From contig NZ_SSNW01000003.1 in NCBI RefSeq assembly GCF_004801315.1, positions 124,001 through 188,000 on the forward strand: a DNA stretch of 64,000 bases, written 5' to 3'. Source of the stretch: Deinococcus sp. Arct2-2 (GTDB lineage: Bacteria; Deinococcota; Deinococci; Deinococcales; Deinococcaceae). Positions 16,958 through 26,133 of this stretch are shown piece by piece. Position numbers and translations under genes: made by a program. How positions within the stretch are numbered: position 1 is the first letter of the stretch; every line of letters begins with the position of its first letter. The notes below the pieces were generated by a model. That model was given only the letters and a program-made list of their open reading frames with translations, was not told the DNA's origin and did not search any database.

Positions 16958-16982
16958 CAGCATCCGTACATCTGGGATGCTG
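16958..16982 (-). promoter_or_regulatory. Intercistronic hairpin after the binding-protein gene
   Basis: CAGCATCC (16958-16965) and GGATGCTG (16975-16982) form a perfect stem with a 9-base loop and no U-tract. Such hairpins after binding-protein genes commonly stabilise the upstream mRNA or partly stop transcription. Confidence 0.55.
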
Positions 16983-17048
16983 ACCCAGTTCACTCACTCG
17001 GTCGGGTGAGGGTTGCCCGCTCAGCCCCAAACACTCAGGCCCAGACCG

Positions 17049-18332
17049 TCAAGGCTTAGGCGTGGCGGTCAGCAGTTTCTTGGCTTCGGTTTCGAAGAGG
17101 CCCATAGCGCGGTCTACAGGCAACTGCCCGTTCATGGCCGCCGGAAAGTACTTGGCCGAAGCGGCTTCCAGTGGGCCTGCCGCGCCGCTGTACCAGCCCA
17201 AGGGATCGTAGGTGACGTTTTGGGCCGCCACTGCCGCGTAATCCGAGTTGGGCTTCATGGACTTGTAGGCCGCCGAGTTTGCCACGCTGAGGTTGGCCGG
17301 CACGAGGCCGCCGCTGGCCCAGATCATGGCGTTCTTGTTGGCGTAGGCGAGGAACTGCATCGCGCCCTTGAGCTTGTCGCCTGCAATGGGCTTGCCCACG
17401 TTGTTGGGAATCACGAAGGCGTGAGAGTCGCCCCACGTGTTCTGGGTGGCGTATAGCTTGGGCAGGGGCATCACGCCGTAGCCGAACTTGATTTTGCCGC
17501 TCTTGGCTCCGTCGACCAGCGTGGGCACTTCCCAAGCGCCGTTGAGCATAAAGGCCGCCTTGCCGTTCACGAACTGCGCCACCGAGGTCGGGTAGTCCAC
17601 GTTTTTGCCCACGTAGCCGTTCTTGCCCCAATTGCTGATGGTGGTCAGCGTGGACGCGCCGAGCTTGCCGTAGGTGAGTTTGTTGTTCTCGATGATGCTG
17701 CCGCCCTGCTGCCCGATCAGGGCCAGCCATAAGCGCCAAGGCATGTAGGCGTTGGGGCCAGTTTCAAACGACACCGGCAGTGCGCCTGTCTTTTTCACGG
17801 CGGCCATCGCTGCTTCAAAGGAGGCGAGGCTGTTCAGAGATTTGGGCATACCGTTTGCACCCATCAGGCCCGCTTTGGCCAGCACGTCTTTGTTGTAGTA
17901 CAGCACCATCGGGTGCGTGTCCAGCGGAATCGCGTAGTTCTGGCCCTTGTAGTTGGACGCGCTCCAGAGCTTGGGAAAAAAGCCGCTGGATTTCATGCCC
18001 ACGCCGCTGAGTTCTGCTGGGGCAATCGGACGCAGGATTTTGGCATCGGCCCACCCGCTCAGGCGCGACAGGTGCAAAATTGCGACGTCTGGGCCTTGCC
18101 CCACGGCCGAGGAGGTGCGGACTTTGGTGTAGTACGGCACGCCCCAAGCCAGCGTCGTGCGCTGCACCTTAAAGGCCGTCTGGCTCTTGTTGAAGCCGTC
18201 TACGATTTGCTGCATGCGTGCGCCGTCGCCGCCGCCGAGGAGATCCCAGAAGGTGATGGTGGTCTGGGCGCTGGCCGAGGTAGCGAGGGCAGAGGCGGTC
18301 AGCAGGGTCAGGCCGATCAGGGTACGTTTCAT
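17049..18332 (-). CDS. Extracellular sugar-binding protein (family 1)
   Basis: 427 residues with a Sec signal peptide (MKRTLIGLTLLTASALATSASA) and AAGGAG before ATG 18332. The mature protein begins QTTITFWDLLGGGDGARMQQIVDGFNKS, the usual opening of group-1 sugar-binding proteins, and contains VDYPTSVAQFVNGKAAFMLNGAWE near 255 and SHAFVIPNN near 310. There is no lipobox cysteine. It lies directly after the GH2 glycosidase gene in the operon, so the ligand is probably the oligosaccharide or glycoside that the GH2 enzyme cleaves. The exact sugar cannot be read from sequence. Confidence 0.9.
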   Translation of the reverse strand: MKRTLIGLTLLTASALATSASAQTTITFWDLLGGGDGARMQQIVDGFNKSQTAFKVQRTTLAWGVPYYTKVRTSSAVGQGPDVAILHLSRLSGWADAKILRPIAPAELSGVGMKSSGFFPKLWSASNYKGQNYAIPLDTHPMVLYYNKDVLAKAGLMGANGMPKSLNSLASFEAAMAAVKKTGALPVSFETGPNAYMPWRLWLALIGQQGGSIIENNKLTYGKLGASTLTTISNWGKNGYVGKNVDYPTSVAQFVNGKAAFMLNGAWEVPTLVDGAKSGKIKFGYGVMPLPKLYATQNTWGDSHAFVIPNNVGKPIAGDKLKGAMQFLAYANKNAMIWASGGLVPANLSVANSAAYKSMKPNSDYAAVAAQNVTYDPLGWYSGAAGPLEAASAKYFPAAMNGQLPVDRAMGLFETEAKKLLTATPKP

Positions 18333-18417
18333 GGTGCTCCTTAAGACTGGGAAAGAAGGGCGAAGGGCCGCGAGCGAAACGGGTGCAGGTAGGCGAGGAG
18401 AAGTCTGTTGAGGGCGG

Positions 18418-20301
18418 CTAATCTGCTGGGGTGTGGGCGAGCGGGAGCGCCACTTGTTCGGCGTGCTGGCGTTTTTTGCGCCACACCGAGTCGTAGCCCA
18501 TGTCGTCGAGTTGGCCTTCTTTTTCCAGCTCTAGGGCGCTGCGTTCGCCCCGGTTGGCGGCAGCCAGCGCCCGCATGTCGGCTTTGGGCGTGCGGTCTTC
18601 ATAGAGCAGGCCGTTTTTTTCCTGAAAAGTGTCGGTCAGTTGGGTGTAACAAAAGCCCACCAAGCCGGTGCAGTCATGGACGGCGGCCAACAGACCCGTG
18701 TATTCGTCCAGAAAACTCTGCGGGTCGGTTGTGCGGTTGTAGCCCCAGCCGAGGTCGTCGTCTTCCCGTGTAAACGCGATGCCGCCAAATTCGGTCAGCA
18801 TGGCCGGAGCCTTGAGGCGGGCGTCGTCCAGCGCGATCAGGCGCTTGTGCGGACGCACGTGGTTCAGGGTGGCCTGCAAAGCTTCGGGCGTGCCGTAGCG
18901 GTTCAGCAGCTTTTGGGGCAGGTGGGTGTAGTCATGAATGTTCAAAATGTCGGTGACCACGTACTCCCAGCCGTCGTTGCCGATGACCGGGCGGGTGGGA
19001 TCGAGCGCTTTGGTCAGGTGATACAGCGCCCGCACGAGGTCGCGCTGGGCGGGCACGAGCGGCAAGTCGGGCACGCCCCACGACTCGTTGAACGGCACCC
19101 ACGCCACGATGCAGGGGTGAGAGCGGTCGCGCTCGATGGCTTCTCCCCATTCTTGCGTGAGCCTGCGGGCCGATTCGGTGGTGAAAATGTAGGCGCTGGG
19201 CAGTTCTTCCCAGACCAGCAGGCCCAACACGTCGCACCAATACAGGTAGCGCGGGTCTTCGATCTTCTGGTGCTTGCGTGCGCCGTTGAACCCCAGCAGG
19301 CGCGTGAGTTCCACGTCGCGGCGCAGCTGTTCGTCGGTGGCGCTCATCAGGCCTTCCGGCCAGTAGCCCTGATCCAGCACCATTTTCAGCGGGTAGGGCC
19401 GCCCGTTCAGCATGAAGTGTTGGGCGTCCACCGCCACCGAACGCATCGCGGTATAGCTCTGGACGCGGTCTAGGAGTTCGCCGTCTTGCACGACTTCCAG
19501 CGTGGCCTCGATCAGTTGCGGGTGCTCCGGCGTCCACAGCAAAAAGCGGCGTGCGGCGTCTATGCCGAAGTCCCGCAGCGAGAGCGTGCGCGACACGTCG
19601 GCGTGAACCACGTCGTATTCGTCGTTGGCGAGCAGTTGGCCGTCTACCTCTAGCCGCACGCGCAGCCGCGTCTGTGGCGTTACCGGCCCCTGAATGCGGG
19701 CTCGTAAGGCCACTTCCCAGCGTTCCACGTTGCTGGTCCAGACCACCGACGCCACCGACGTTTGGGGCCGAAATTCCAGCCACACGGTCTGCCAGATGCC
19801 GCTGGTGCGCGGATACCAGATTTCGTGCGGTTCGGCTTCCCAGTCCTGCTTGCCGCGCGGCTTGGCGAGGTCGTGGGGGTCGTCGATGGCCCGCACCACG
19901 ATCTCGGCGGCCTCGCCGGGCACCCAGACGCCCGTCAGGTCGGCGCTGAACGGGGTGTGGCCGCCCTCATGCCTGGCCACCAGTTGGCCGTTGACCCATA
20001 CCGCCGCCTGATAATCCACCGCGCCGAAGTGCAGCCACAGGCGTTGCGTCGCCGCGTCCACACCCGCTGGAAGCTCGGGCGTGACGGTCAGGCGGTACCA
20101 GAGCGTGTGATGAAAGCCGGGGGCGTGAATGCCGCTGGCCGGACTTTCGGGCGGAAAGGGCACCTGAATGGTCTGATCGAAAGAGACTTGCTGGGGCGTG
20201 TGCCACTGTGCGCCGTCATCGAAGGCAAACTCCCACACTCCGTTGAGGCTGTGCCAGTGGGCGCGTTCGAGCATAGGGCGGGGATGAAACGATGGTTTCA
20301 T
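18418..20301 (-). CDS. Glycoside hydrolase family 2 enzyme
   Basis: 627 residues from ATG 20301 (GGAGGT five bases upstream). The order is GH2 sugar-binding jelly roll (1-180, with WYRLTVTPEL and GAVDYQAAVWVNG), immunoglobulin-like sandwich (180-280) and TIM barrel (285-600). The acid/base is Glu406 in WVPFNESWG and the nucleophile is Glu504 in LTEFGGIAF. There is no signal peptide, so it acts in the cytoplasm on an imported substrate, as expected for the first gene of a transporter operon. GH2 covers beta-galactosidase, beta-mannosidase and beta-glucuronidase; the specificity is not decided by these motifs. The gene diverges from its presumed regulator, with operator-like repeats between them. 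Confidence 0.92.
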   Translation of the reverse strand: MKPSFHPRPMLERAHWHSLNGVWEFAFDDGAQWHTPQQVSFDQTIQVPFPPESPASGIHAPGFHHTLWYRLTVTPELPAGVDAATQRLWLHFGAVDYQAAVWVNGQLVARHEGGHTPFSADLTGVWVPGEAAEIVVRAIDDPHDLAKPRGKQDWEAEPHEIWYPRTSGIWQTVWLEFRPQTSVASVVWTSNVERWEVALRARIQGPVTPQTRLRVRLEVDGQLLANDEYDVVHADVSRTLSLRDFGIDAARRFLLWTPEHPQLIEATLEVVQDGELLDRVQSYTAMRSVAVDAQHFMLNGRPYPLKMVLDQGYWPEGLMSATDEQLRRDVELTRLLGFNGARKHQKIEDPRYLYWCDVLGLLVWEELPSAYIFTTESARRLTQEWGEAIERDRSHPCIVAWVPFNESWGVPDLPLVPAQRDLVRALYHLTKALDPTRPVIGNDGWEYVVTDILNIHDYTHLPQKLLNRYGTPEALQATLNHVRPHKRLIALDDARLKAPAMLTEFGGIAFTREDDDLGWGYNRTTDPQSFLDEYTGLLAAVHDCTGLVGFCYTQLTDTFQEKNGLLYEDRTPKADMRALAAANRGERSALELEKEGQLDDMGYDSVWRKKRQHAEQVALPLAHTPAD

Positions 20302-20400
20302 AGACCTCCAACAGGACGGGCAACGTGAAAGGCCGAACCCGCAGAATGACAGCACACTCTGAAAGTCCCGAAATTTGCGAAAGACAATTTGAACTTCTGA

Positions 20401-20445
20401 AGCGTACAACTCTGGTGGATATAAGTCAATTGGACTGGATGTAAA
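20401..20445 (-). promoter_or_regulatory. Promoter of the GH2 operon with two operator-like repeats
   Basis: On the minus strand TTGACT (20424-20429), a 17-base spacer and TACGCT (20401-20406). Read on the plus strand, TGGATATAA (20416-20424) falls in the spacer and TGGATGTAAA (20436-20445) lies just upstream of the -35. A third copy is in the leader of the divergent regulator gene. Confidence 0.65.
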
Positions 20446-20521
20446 CAGGTAGCACAGTCTAGCTGTGTGACTTTTCGCCCTCTGGCACGTCACATTTTTG
20501 GTATGCTGTTTGGGTCAAACG

Positions 20522-20542
20522 ATCCATCAAAATGGATGTAAA
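20522..20542 (+). promoter_or_regulatory. Operator-like site in the leader of the ArsR-type regulator gene
   Basis: ATCCAT (20522-20527) and ATGGAT (20532-20537) form an inverted repeat, and TGGATGTAAA (20533-20542) repeats the element found at the GH2 promoter. It ends 14 bases before the GTG start, so binding here would repress the regulator's own expression. Confidence 0.55.
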
Positions 20543-20556
20543 GAGGAGAGAAATCT

Positions 20557-21525
20557 GTGGCGGTCTCTGGAAAACGTGTATTGGAGGTGGATTCCGAATC
20601 GGCCACGCGCCTGTTCCGGGTGCTGAGTTCGGAAACGCGGGTGCTGATCCTGAGCCTGCTGTCTCATAACGCGATGAACGTGGCCGAACTGACGGCGGCG
20701 CTGGATTTGCCGCATTCCACGGTGAGCCTGAACATCAAGCAGCTTGTAGAGGCGGGGTTGTTGCAGGTGGAATACGTGCCGGGATCGCACGGCACCCAAA
20801 AGTTGGTCTCCAAACGCTACGACGAGGTGCTGGTGCGCTTGCCGGGGGTAGCGGTAGAGGCTGCCGCCGCCGAAGACATGGTGGAAATCCGCATGCCCAT
20901 CGGCAATTACCGCCACCTCGAAGCAGTGGCGACGTGCGGCATCGCCTCCGATCTGCGTTATATCGGCACCATCGACGACCCGCGCAGCTTCTTCGAGCCG
21001 GATCATGTGTTTGCCCAAATCCTGTGGTTCAAGAGCGGCTTCGTGGACTATGCCTTTCCCAACAATGTGCCGTTCGGCAGCCACCTGACCCGCGTCGAAT
21101 TTTCTGCCGAGCTGTGTTCCGAAGCGCCCAACTACGACCTCGATTGGCCGTCCGACATCACGCTCTGGATCAACGACGTCGAGGTGGGCACCTTTACCAG
21201 CCCTGCCGATTTTGGCGGTGTGCCCGCCCGCTTGATGCCGAGTTGGTGGGATGTGGATCAAACCACGCACGGGCAACTGAAAACGTGGACGGTAACTTCG
21301 GACGGCAGTTTTATAGACGGCCAGCCGCTGTCAAACGTAGTGGTGGGCCAAATCGAGGTACCGGGGCGCACGCACCTGACCGTCCGGCTAGGCGTCAAGC
21401 CCGACGCGCAGAACGTGGGCGGCATGAACCTGTTCGGGCGCAAATTCGGCAACCACCCACAAGATTTGCTGATGCGCCTGCACTACACCTTCCCGGATGG
21501 AGAGCGGGCGGCGCTGTTGCGGTAA
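20557..21525 (+). CDS. ArsR-type regulator with a large effector domain, controls the GH2 operon
   Basis: 322 residues from GTG 20557, with GAGGAG ahead. Residues 15-85 are an ArsR winged helix (ATRLFRVLSSETRVLILSLLSH, AELTAALDLPHSTVSLNIKQLVEAGLLQVEY). Classical ArsR proteins stop near 110; here a 230-residue beta-rich domain follows (FSAELCSEAPNYDLDWPSDITLWINDVEVGTF, PSWWDVDQTTHGQLKTWTV, VTLTVRLGVKPDA-like end) that resembles a sugar-binding sandwich. It is divergent from the GH2 operon with three shared TGGATRTAA sites. Sensing of the imported sugar or glycoside by the C-terminal domain is the simplest reading. Similar fused regulators are known beside glycosidase genes in Firmicutes and Deinococcus. 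Confidence 0.82.
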   Translation: MAVSGKRVLEVDSESATRLFRVLSSETRVLILSLLSHNAMNVAELTAALDLPHSTVSLNIKQLVEAGLLQVEYVPGSHGTQKLVSKRYDEVLVRLPGVAVEAAAAEDMVEIRMPIGNYRHLEAVATCGIASDLRYIGTIDDPRSFFEPDHVFAQILWFKSGFVDYAFPNNVPFGSHLTRVEFSAELCSEAPNYDLDWPSDITLWINDVEVGTFTSPADFGGVPARLMPSWWDVDQTTHGQLKTWTVTSDGSFIDGQPLSNVVVGQIEVPGRTHLTVRLGVKPDAQNVGGMNLFGRKFGNHPQDLLMRLHYTFPDGERAALLR

Positions 21526-21598
21526 TCGTGCGGCCCCTTCCCAACTGAAAACCTCCCCACCTTTCCTGCCCCCACCTAAGCGCCACACTCGCCCCTAG

Positions 21599-23464
21599 AT
21601 GACTGCCCCGCCCCGTTTCGATTTCCGCCCACCCCCCGCGCCGCCGTCTGGTGAAGCGGTGGCCCTCAGCAAACGCACCGCCGACCTGTTCCACACTTTG
21701 CAGTTGGTGTGGCAGGCCAGCCCGCGTCACAGCGCCATTTTTGCCCTGACGACCCTGCTCAGCAGCGGGCTTCCGGCGGCGAACCTGTATATCGGCAAGC
21801 TGCTGCTGGATGAAGTCGCGCAGGCCGCACGCGGCGGCGTGACTTTTGAATCTCTGCTGGCGCTCTTGGGCGTGCAGGTGGGCCTCGTGGTGCTGGGCAG
21901 CCTGCTGTCTACGGTGCAAAACGCCTCTCAGCAGTTGTTGGGAGACAGCCTGCAACATGGGGTCAGCCGCCAAATTCTGGACAAGGCAGCGGGCCTGAGC
22001 GTGGAGGCCTTTGAGAACGCTGAAACTTACGACAAGTTGCAGCAGGCCTACCGCGAAGTCGGCTCGCGCCCGCTGGGGGTGGCGACGCAGTTGGTGGGCC
22101 TCGCGGGGGCCGCCGTCACGTTAGCGTCGGTGGGGGCGCTGCTGGCGAGTTTGGGCCTGTGGGTGCTGCCGCTGGTGCTGCTGGCGAGCCTGCCCGGAGT
22201 GATCATCAGCAACCGCTTCGGCGTGGCGGGCTACCAAATGCTGCGCCGCCAAACCCACGACGCCCGCGTGCAAAATTATCTCGGCAGCCTGCTCACTTCC
22301 GATACGTTGGTCAAGGAAGTGCGGCTGTTCGGCTTCGAACCGTATCTGCTCAAGCGCTGGCGTGAATACTACTTGGGCTTCCGCGTGCAACTCGAAACCC
22401 TCGTGCGCCGCCGCTCGGCGTGGGGCTTTGCAGCCTCATTGGGATCGGCGCTCCTCATCGGTTTGGCGAGTGCGCTGGTGCTGCGCCGCGCCGCCGCCGG
22501 ACAAATTACGGTGGGCGATTTCAGCATTTTCGTGCTGGGCATCGCGCAGGTGCAGTCCACGGTGGCGGGCCTGCTCAACGGCGTCAGCGGCATCTATCAG
22601 AACCTGCTGTATATGCGCAACCTCTTTGATTTTCTGGAACTTCCAGACCGCGACCTCTCGGCGGGCGAGGTCTGGCAGGGCGACATCGACACCATCGAGT
22701 TTCAGGAGGTGGGCTTCCGCTACCCGCTCACCGAACGGGACGTGTTGCGCGGCGTGAATTTTACCGTGCGGCGCGGCGAAGCGCTGGCGTTGGTGGGCGA
22801 AAACGGGGCAGGGAAGACCACCTTGGTCAAGCTGCTCACGCGGCTGTTCGAGCCGACGGGGGGCCGCATTCTCCTCAACGGTCAGGACGCCGCCCGTTTT
22901 TCGCCGCGCAGTGTGCAGCAGCAGATGAGCATCATTTTTCAAGATTTCGGTCAGTACCAGATGAGCGCCCGCGAGAACGTGGCGATTGCCGAAGTGAGCC
23001 GTCTCGGAGACGATGCCGGAGTCGAGCGGGCCGTAGAGCAGGCGGGCGCGGCCTACGTCGACGCGCTTCCGCAAGGGCTGGATACGCCGCTGGGACGGCT
23101 GTTTCAGGGTGGGCGGCAACTGTCGGGCGGGCAGTGGCAACGGCTGGCGCTGGCGCGGCTGTATTTCCGGGCCGCGTCCGTGCTGGTCTTCGATGAACCC
23201 ACCGCCGCCCTCGACGCCCGCGCCGAGTTTGAAACCATTGAGGCGCTGCGGGCCGAAGCCGGAGACCGCATCACCCTGCTGATTTCGCACCGCTTTTCCA
23301 CCGTGCGGCTGGCCGACAAAATCATCGTGCTGGAGGGCGGCGTGATCGTGGAATCGGGCAGCCACGAGGAACTGTTGGCTCTGCGGGGCAAATACGCGGC
23401 GCTGTACGACCTTCAGGCGCGGGGGTACGCGGCCAGTGGGCCGGAAGCCGTGCCGAGCGGCTGA
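21599..23464 (+). CDS. ABC transporter, fused membrane and ATPase domains
   Basis: 621 residues. Residues 1-340 are an ABC type-1 exporter membrane domain with about six segments; residues 360-600 are the ATPase with Walker A GENGAGKTT near 400, the signature QLSGGQWQRLALARL near 510, Walker B VLVFDEPTAALD and the switch His in LLISHRFSTVRLAD. The N-terminus is Pro-rich. The fused half-transporter is likely to act as a dimer exporting a lipid, peptide or drug. It follows the regulator by 73 bases but in a different context, and converges on the P450 gene with a 4-base gap. The substrate is unknown. Confidence 0.9.
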   Translation: MTAPPRFDFRPPPAPPSGEAVALSKRTADLFHTLQLVWQASPRHSAIFALTTLLSSGLPAANLYIGKLLLDEVAQAARGGVTFESLLALLGVQVGLVVLGSLLSTVQNASQQLLGDSLQHGVSRQILDKAAGLSVEAFENAETYDKLQQAYREVGSRPLGVATQLVGLAGAAVTLASVGALLASLGLWVLPLVLLASLPGVIISNRFGVAGYQMLRRQTHDARVQNYLGSLLTSDTLVKEVRLFGFEPYLLKRWREYYLGFRVQLETLVRRRSAWGFAASLGSALLIGLASALVLRRAAAGQITVGDFSIFVLGIAQVQSTVAGLLNGVSGIYQNLLYMRNLFDFLELPDRDLSAGEVWQGDIDTIEFQEVGFRYPLTERDVLRGVNFTVRRGEALALVGENGAGKTTLVKLLTRLFEPTGGRILLNGQDAARFSPRSVQQQMSIIFQDFGQYQMSARENVAIAEVSRLGDDAGVERAVEQAGAAYVDALPQGLDTPLGRLFQGGRQLSGGQWQRLALARLYFRAASVLVFDEPTAALDARAEFETIEALRAEAGDRITLLISHRFSTVRLADKIIVLEGGVIVESGSHEELLALRGKYAALYDLQARGYAASGPEAVPSG

Positions 23465-23468
23465 GGCT

Positions 23469-24692
23469 TTAGTTTTCCAAGCTCACCCGCAAGCCGCGAA
23501 TTTCGTAGCCCTTCACCACTTCGTTGACCGTCACGCTGGGCGGCGAAACGATGCGGAGATCGTTCCAGATCAGCAGGCGGCGCAGGAATACGTCACTTTC
23601 CTTGATCGCCAAAAACGCGCCGGGGCAGCGGTGGTGGCCGTCGCCAAAGGCCAAGCCCTGCGCTTGTACGCCGCGCGGCAACCTTCGGCCCGGACACAGG
23701 GTTTCCGGCGCGTCTCCGATCACGTCGCCGTCGAGGTTGGCCGCCCCCACGTTCAGGGCCAGCAGGCTGCCCTTGGGCACGGCCTGTTCGCCTACCATCA
23801 GGTCGGTTTCGGCGCGGCGGTAGAGGGTACTCACCACCGGTTCCAGCCTCAAAATCTCGTGCAAAATGGCGTGCCGTTCCTTCTCTGTGCCGTGAACGTA
23901 GTCGGCCCGCAACGCCTCATCTTGCAGCAGGTGCCACGCCGCCACGCTGATGAATTCGCGGGTGGTGACCATGCCCGCCGTGCCGTAAGTCAGGCACTCG
24001 GTCAGAATATCGAGGTCGTTGTAGCCCTTGTCGAGCAGGTGGCTGATCAGGTCGTCGCGTCTCTGTTTGCGGCGGGCCTGAATCGCGGGTTTCACGTCCA
24101 GCAAGAAGAAGAGGGACAGATTGGCTTGCTGTTGCAGCCCCCGTATCCGGCCCCGTGCCTGCGCTTTGCCGGGTTCGCTGTCGCCGCCGCCTTCCACAAA
24201 CGCCATCACGCGGCGCTCTAGGCCGGGGGCGAGGCTGTCTGTTAGGCCCACGACACGGGCGGCCACTTGCACGGCCAGCGTCAGGCTCAGGTCGTCCAGA
24301 TTCAGTTCGCCTGCACGGGCCAATTTCGTGATCAGGGCGTCCGCGTGGCGGGCAATCATCGGCTGGTAGTCGGCCACCTGCGTGGGCGTAAAGTAGCGGG
24401 CCGTGTCGCGGCGCATGGCGTGATGCTCCTCACCCTCGGCAAACAGCACCGGCTGATTCTTAAGAAGCCCCGTATCTCTGACCGTTTCGGCCATAAATCC
24501 GGCCTGCCGCACGCCCTCGGCCCGCAACACTTCCCGCGCCGCCGCGAAGCCCTGCACGCGGTACACGCCGCCCTGATCAACTTGGATGTCGGTTGCTGGG
24601 GCGCTGTTGTGGTTGGTCAAAGAAGGCGTCGTGGAGTGGTGGAACGGGCAACCGCCGCTCGAGCTGGGGCCGTTGGAATCGGTATGAGTCAT
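23469..24692 (-). CDS. Cytochrome P450
   Basis: 407 residues from ATG 24692, with AGGAG ahead. Haem ligand Cys356 lies in [14 protein letters not shown] and the ExxR motif in HEILRLEP. In the I helix the usual acid-alcohol pair is replaced: the sequence reads [10 protein letters not shown], with Val where Asp or Glu is normal. The N-terminus carries SSGGCPFHH and has no membrane anchor, so it is a soluble bacterial P450. It is the last gene of a three-gene operon after a PhyH dioxygenase and an 85-residue protein. No ferredoxin or reductase gene is adjacent. Two oxygenases in one operon suggest tailoring of a small molecule; the substrate is unknown. Confidence 0.93.
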   Translation of the reverse strand: MTHTDSNGPSSSGGCPFHHSTTPSLTNHNSAPATDIQVDQGGVYRVQGFAAAREVLRAEGVRQAGFMAETVRDTGLLKNQPVLFAEGEEHHAMRRDTARYFTPTQVADYQPMIARHADALITKLARAGELNLDDLSLTLAVQVAARVVGLTDSLAPGLERRVMAFVEGGGDSEPGKAQARGRIRGLQQQANLSLFFLLDVKPAIQARRKQRRDDLISHLLDKGYNDLDILTECLTYGTAGMVTTREFISVAAWHLLQDEALRADYVHGTEKERHAILHEILRLEPVVSTLYRRAETDLMVGEQAVPKGSLLALNVGAANLDGDVIGDAPETLCPGRRLPRGVQAQGLAFGDGHHRCPGAFLAIKESDVFLRRLLIWNDLRIVSPPSVTVNEVVKGYEIRGLRVSLEN

Positions 24693-24888
24693 GGCGTCTC
24701 CTGTGGAACACCGCCTGCTGGAACAGGCAGCGGTCAGTCTTCCAAGGGTAGCGGCGAGATTCGTGCAGCAAATGAAGGCAGGCTCAGACTCCGTAGAGAT
24801 ACAGGCCACACCGGGCGCGGTTCTCTGGGAGAAAACGACGCTGATGTGGCCTGTATAACGGTTGTTGTGAACGGGTTCTGAGTCTGCT

Positions 24889-25146
24889 TCAGCCTTTGCC
24901 CAGCAACTTCATACGGTATTCGGCGCTTTCCGGCAACAATTCAGTTACCACAAAGCGGAAGCGTCCGCCGTCATGCATCTCCAACTCGCATTCGCTGCCG
25001 GTGCTGGGCTGCGGGCCGTCTGTTGGCGGCGTCAAGGCCACTCGTAAGACCCCGCCCCGGCCTTCCATTGCCGTGATGCTACCGGGCAGCGACGCGCCGC
25101 CGAGGTCTTCGCCAAAATGGGCGGTGACGCGCTGGGGGTCGGTCAT
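24889..25146 (-). CDS. Small protein between the dioxygenase and P450 genes (85 aa)
   Basis: A weak AAGGGAAA precedes ATG 25146, 12 bases after the dioxygenase stop, so it is probably co-translated. The protein is 85 residues, beta-rich and without cysteines or signal peptide ([34 protein letters not shown] has one Cys). The [25 protein letters not shown] segment resembles small allergen-like or hot-dog strands only superficially. I do not recognise a family. Its place between two oxygenases suggests an accessory role. Confidence 0.6.
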   Translation of the reverse strand: MTDPQRVTAHFGEDLGGASLPGSITAMEGRGGVLRVALTPPTDGPQPSTGSECELEMHDGGRFRFVVTELLPESAEYRMKLLGKG

Positions 25147-25158
25147 TGACTGTTTCCC

Positions 25159-26019
25159 TTACGCATCGCCCATCATCAACCCTTCAATCGTATGGCCCTG
25201 AACAATCGGCTCCAGTTCCTCGACGATTCGGCAGATGAGGTGGTTGCGGACTTCTTCCGGCAGGCTCTCGTAAAACGCCCGCGTGACCTGAAAGTCGTGT
25301 TTCTCGTGGTTGCCTGCGCCGGGGGCGTCTACGCCCAGTACCAGTACGGGACGCGATTTTTGAGACTGATTGGCCGTTCCCCGGTGAATCGTGAGCGCCG
25401 AACGCACCGAAATGTCGCCCATTGTGGGGAATTTGCGTTGGGCGCGGGCCTGATAGCGCCCGTACAAGGAGGTGGGCGGGAACATGCCGTGGTCGTAGAG
25501 GCTGGGGTCGTCCCACTGTGTGCCGGGCGCGATTTCAAACGGCCCCATGTCTTCTTCCACGTCTACGGTGGTGATGTTGAAGGCCAGCGAGTTCAGGCGG
25601 CGGCCAATCAAGGTTTCGTCGCCCACCGGGAAATCACGGTGCCAAGGCTGATCTTTTGCGCCGGGGCCGGGCACGTCGAAGCCGATCTCGACAATTTTAT
25701 ATTCCGGCCCAAGCACGCTGGCGCAGACCGTTCGCACCCACGGATGGGTCACGAGTTCGGTAAAGCCGCGCACCGTTTCAGGGTGAATTTCGACGTAATG
25801 GCGGTTGGTGCCGCGCCCCACTGCGCCGCCCGGACGCTTGAGGGCCGCCTCGTACAGTACGGCAATGTCTTCTCCAAGCTCCTGCGCCCACTGGCGGGAA
25901 AAGGCTCCCTTCAGGCCGAGAATGCCGTCGCCGTAGAGGGCACCCATGATGCTGGCGATGTCGTATTCGCTGGCTGGAGAAGTGGGATGAATGATGCCGG
26001 GCTGAGTCATGGTCGTCAT
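25159..26019 (-). CDS. Phytanoyl-CoA dioxygenase (PhyH) family Fe(II)/2-oxoglutarate oxygenase
   Basis: 286 residues from ATG 26019, with AAAGGAGA seven bases ahead. The iron ligands are His127 and Asp129 in WHRDFP and His212 in TIHRGTANQ; Arg223 in SRP would hold 2-oxoglutarate. The double-stranded beta-helix spacing fits PhyH enzymes. The MGPFEIAPGTQWD segment near 158-170 is typical of the family. Cytoplasmic. It leads an operon with an 85-residue protein and a P450, and its upstream gap has a palindromic promoter region. PhyH enzymes hydroxylate many small molecules, so the substrate cannot be named. Confidence 0.92.
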   Translation of the reverse strand: MTTMTQPGIIHPTSPASEYDIASIMGALYGDGILGLKGAFSRQWAQELGEDIAVLYEAALKRPGGAVGRGTNRHYVEIHPETVRGFTELVTHPWVRTVCASVLGPEYKIVEIGFDVPGPGAKDQPWHRDFPVGDETLIGRRLNSLAFNITTVDVEEDMGPFEIAPGTQWDDPSLYDHGMFPPTSLYGRYQARAQRKFPTMGDISVRSALTIHRGTANQSQKSRPVLVLGVDAPGAGNHEKHDFQVTRAFYESLPEEVRNHLICRIVEELEPIVQGHTIEGLMMGDA

Positions 26020-26047
26020 GGCGTCTCCTTTGGTCAACCTAAAGTTG

Positions 26048-26085
26048 TGTTATAACAAAGTTTACTCTAAATCGGTTCAGTAAAC
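26048..26085 (-). promoter_or_regulatory. Palindromic promoter region of the PhyH-P450 operon
   Basis: A perfect palindrome TGTTATAACA (26048-26057) contains a -10-like TATAAC, about 30 bases before the ATG. A second inverted repeat, GTTTACT (26060-26066) and AGTAAAC (26079-26085), lies where the -35 should be. The arrangement suggests control by a dimeric regulator not encoded nearby. Confidence 0.5.
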
Positions 26086-26133
26086 GAGTGGGTCAGCAAG
26101 TTGGTCTCGGTTCAAGCAGCACGGCGGCCAGCC

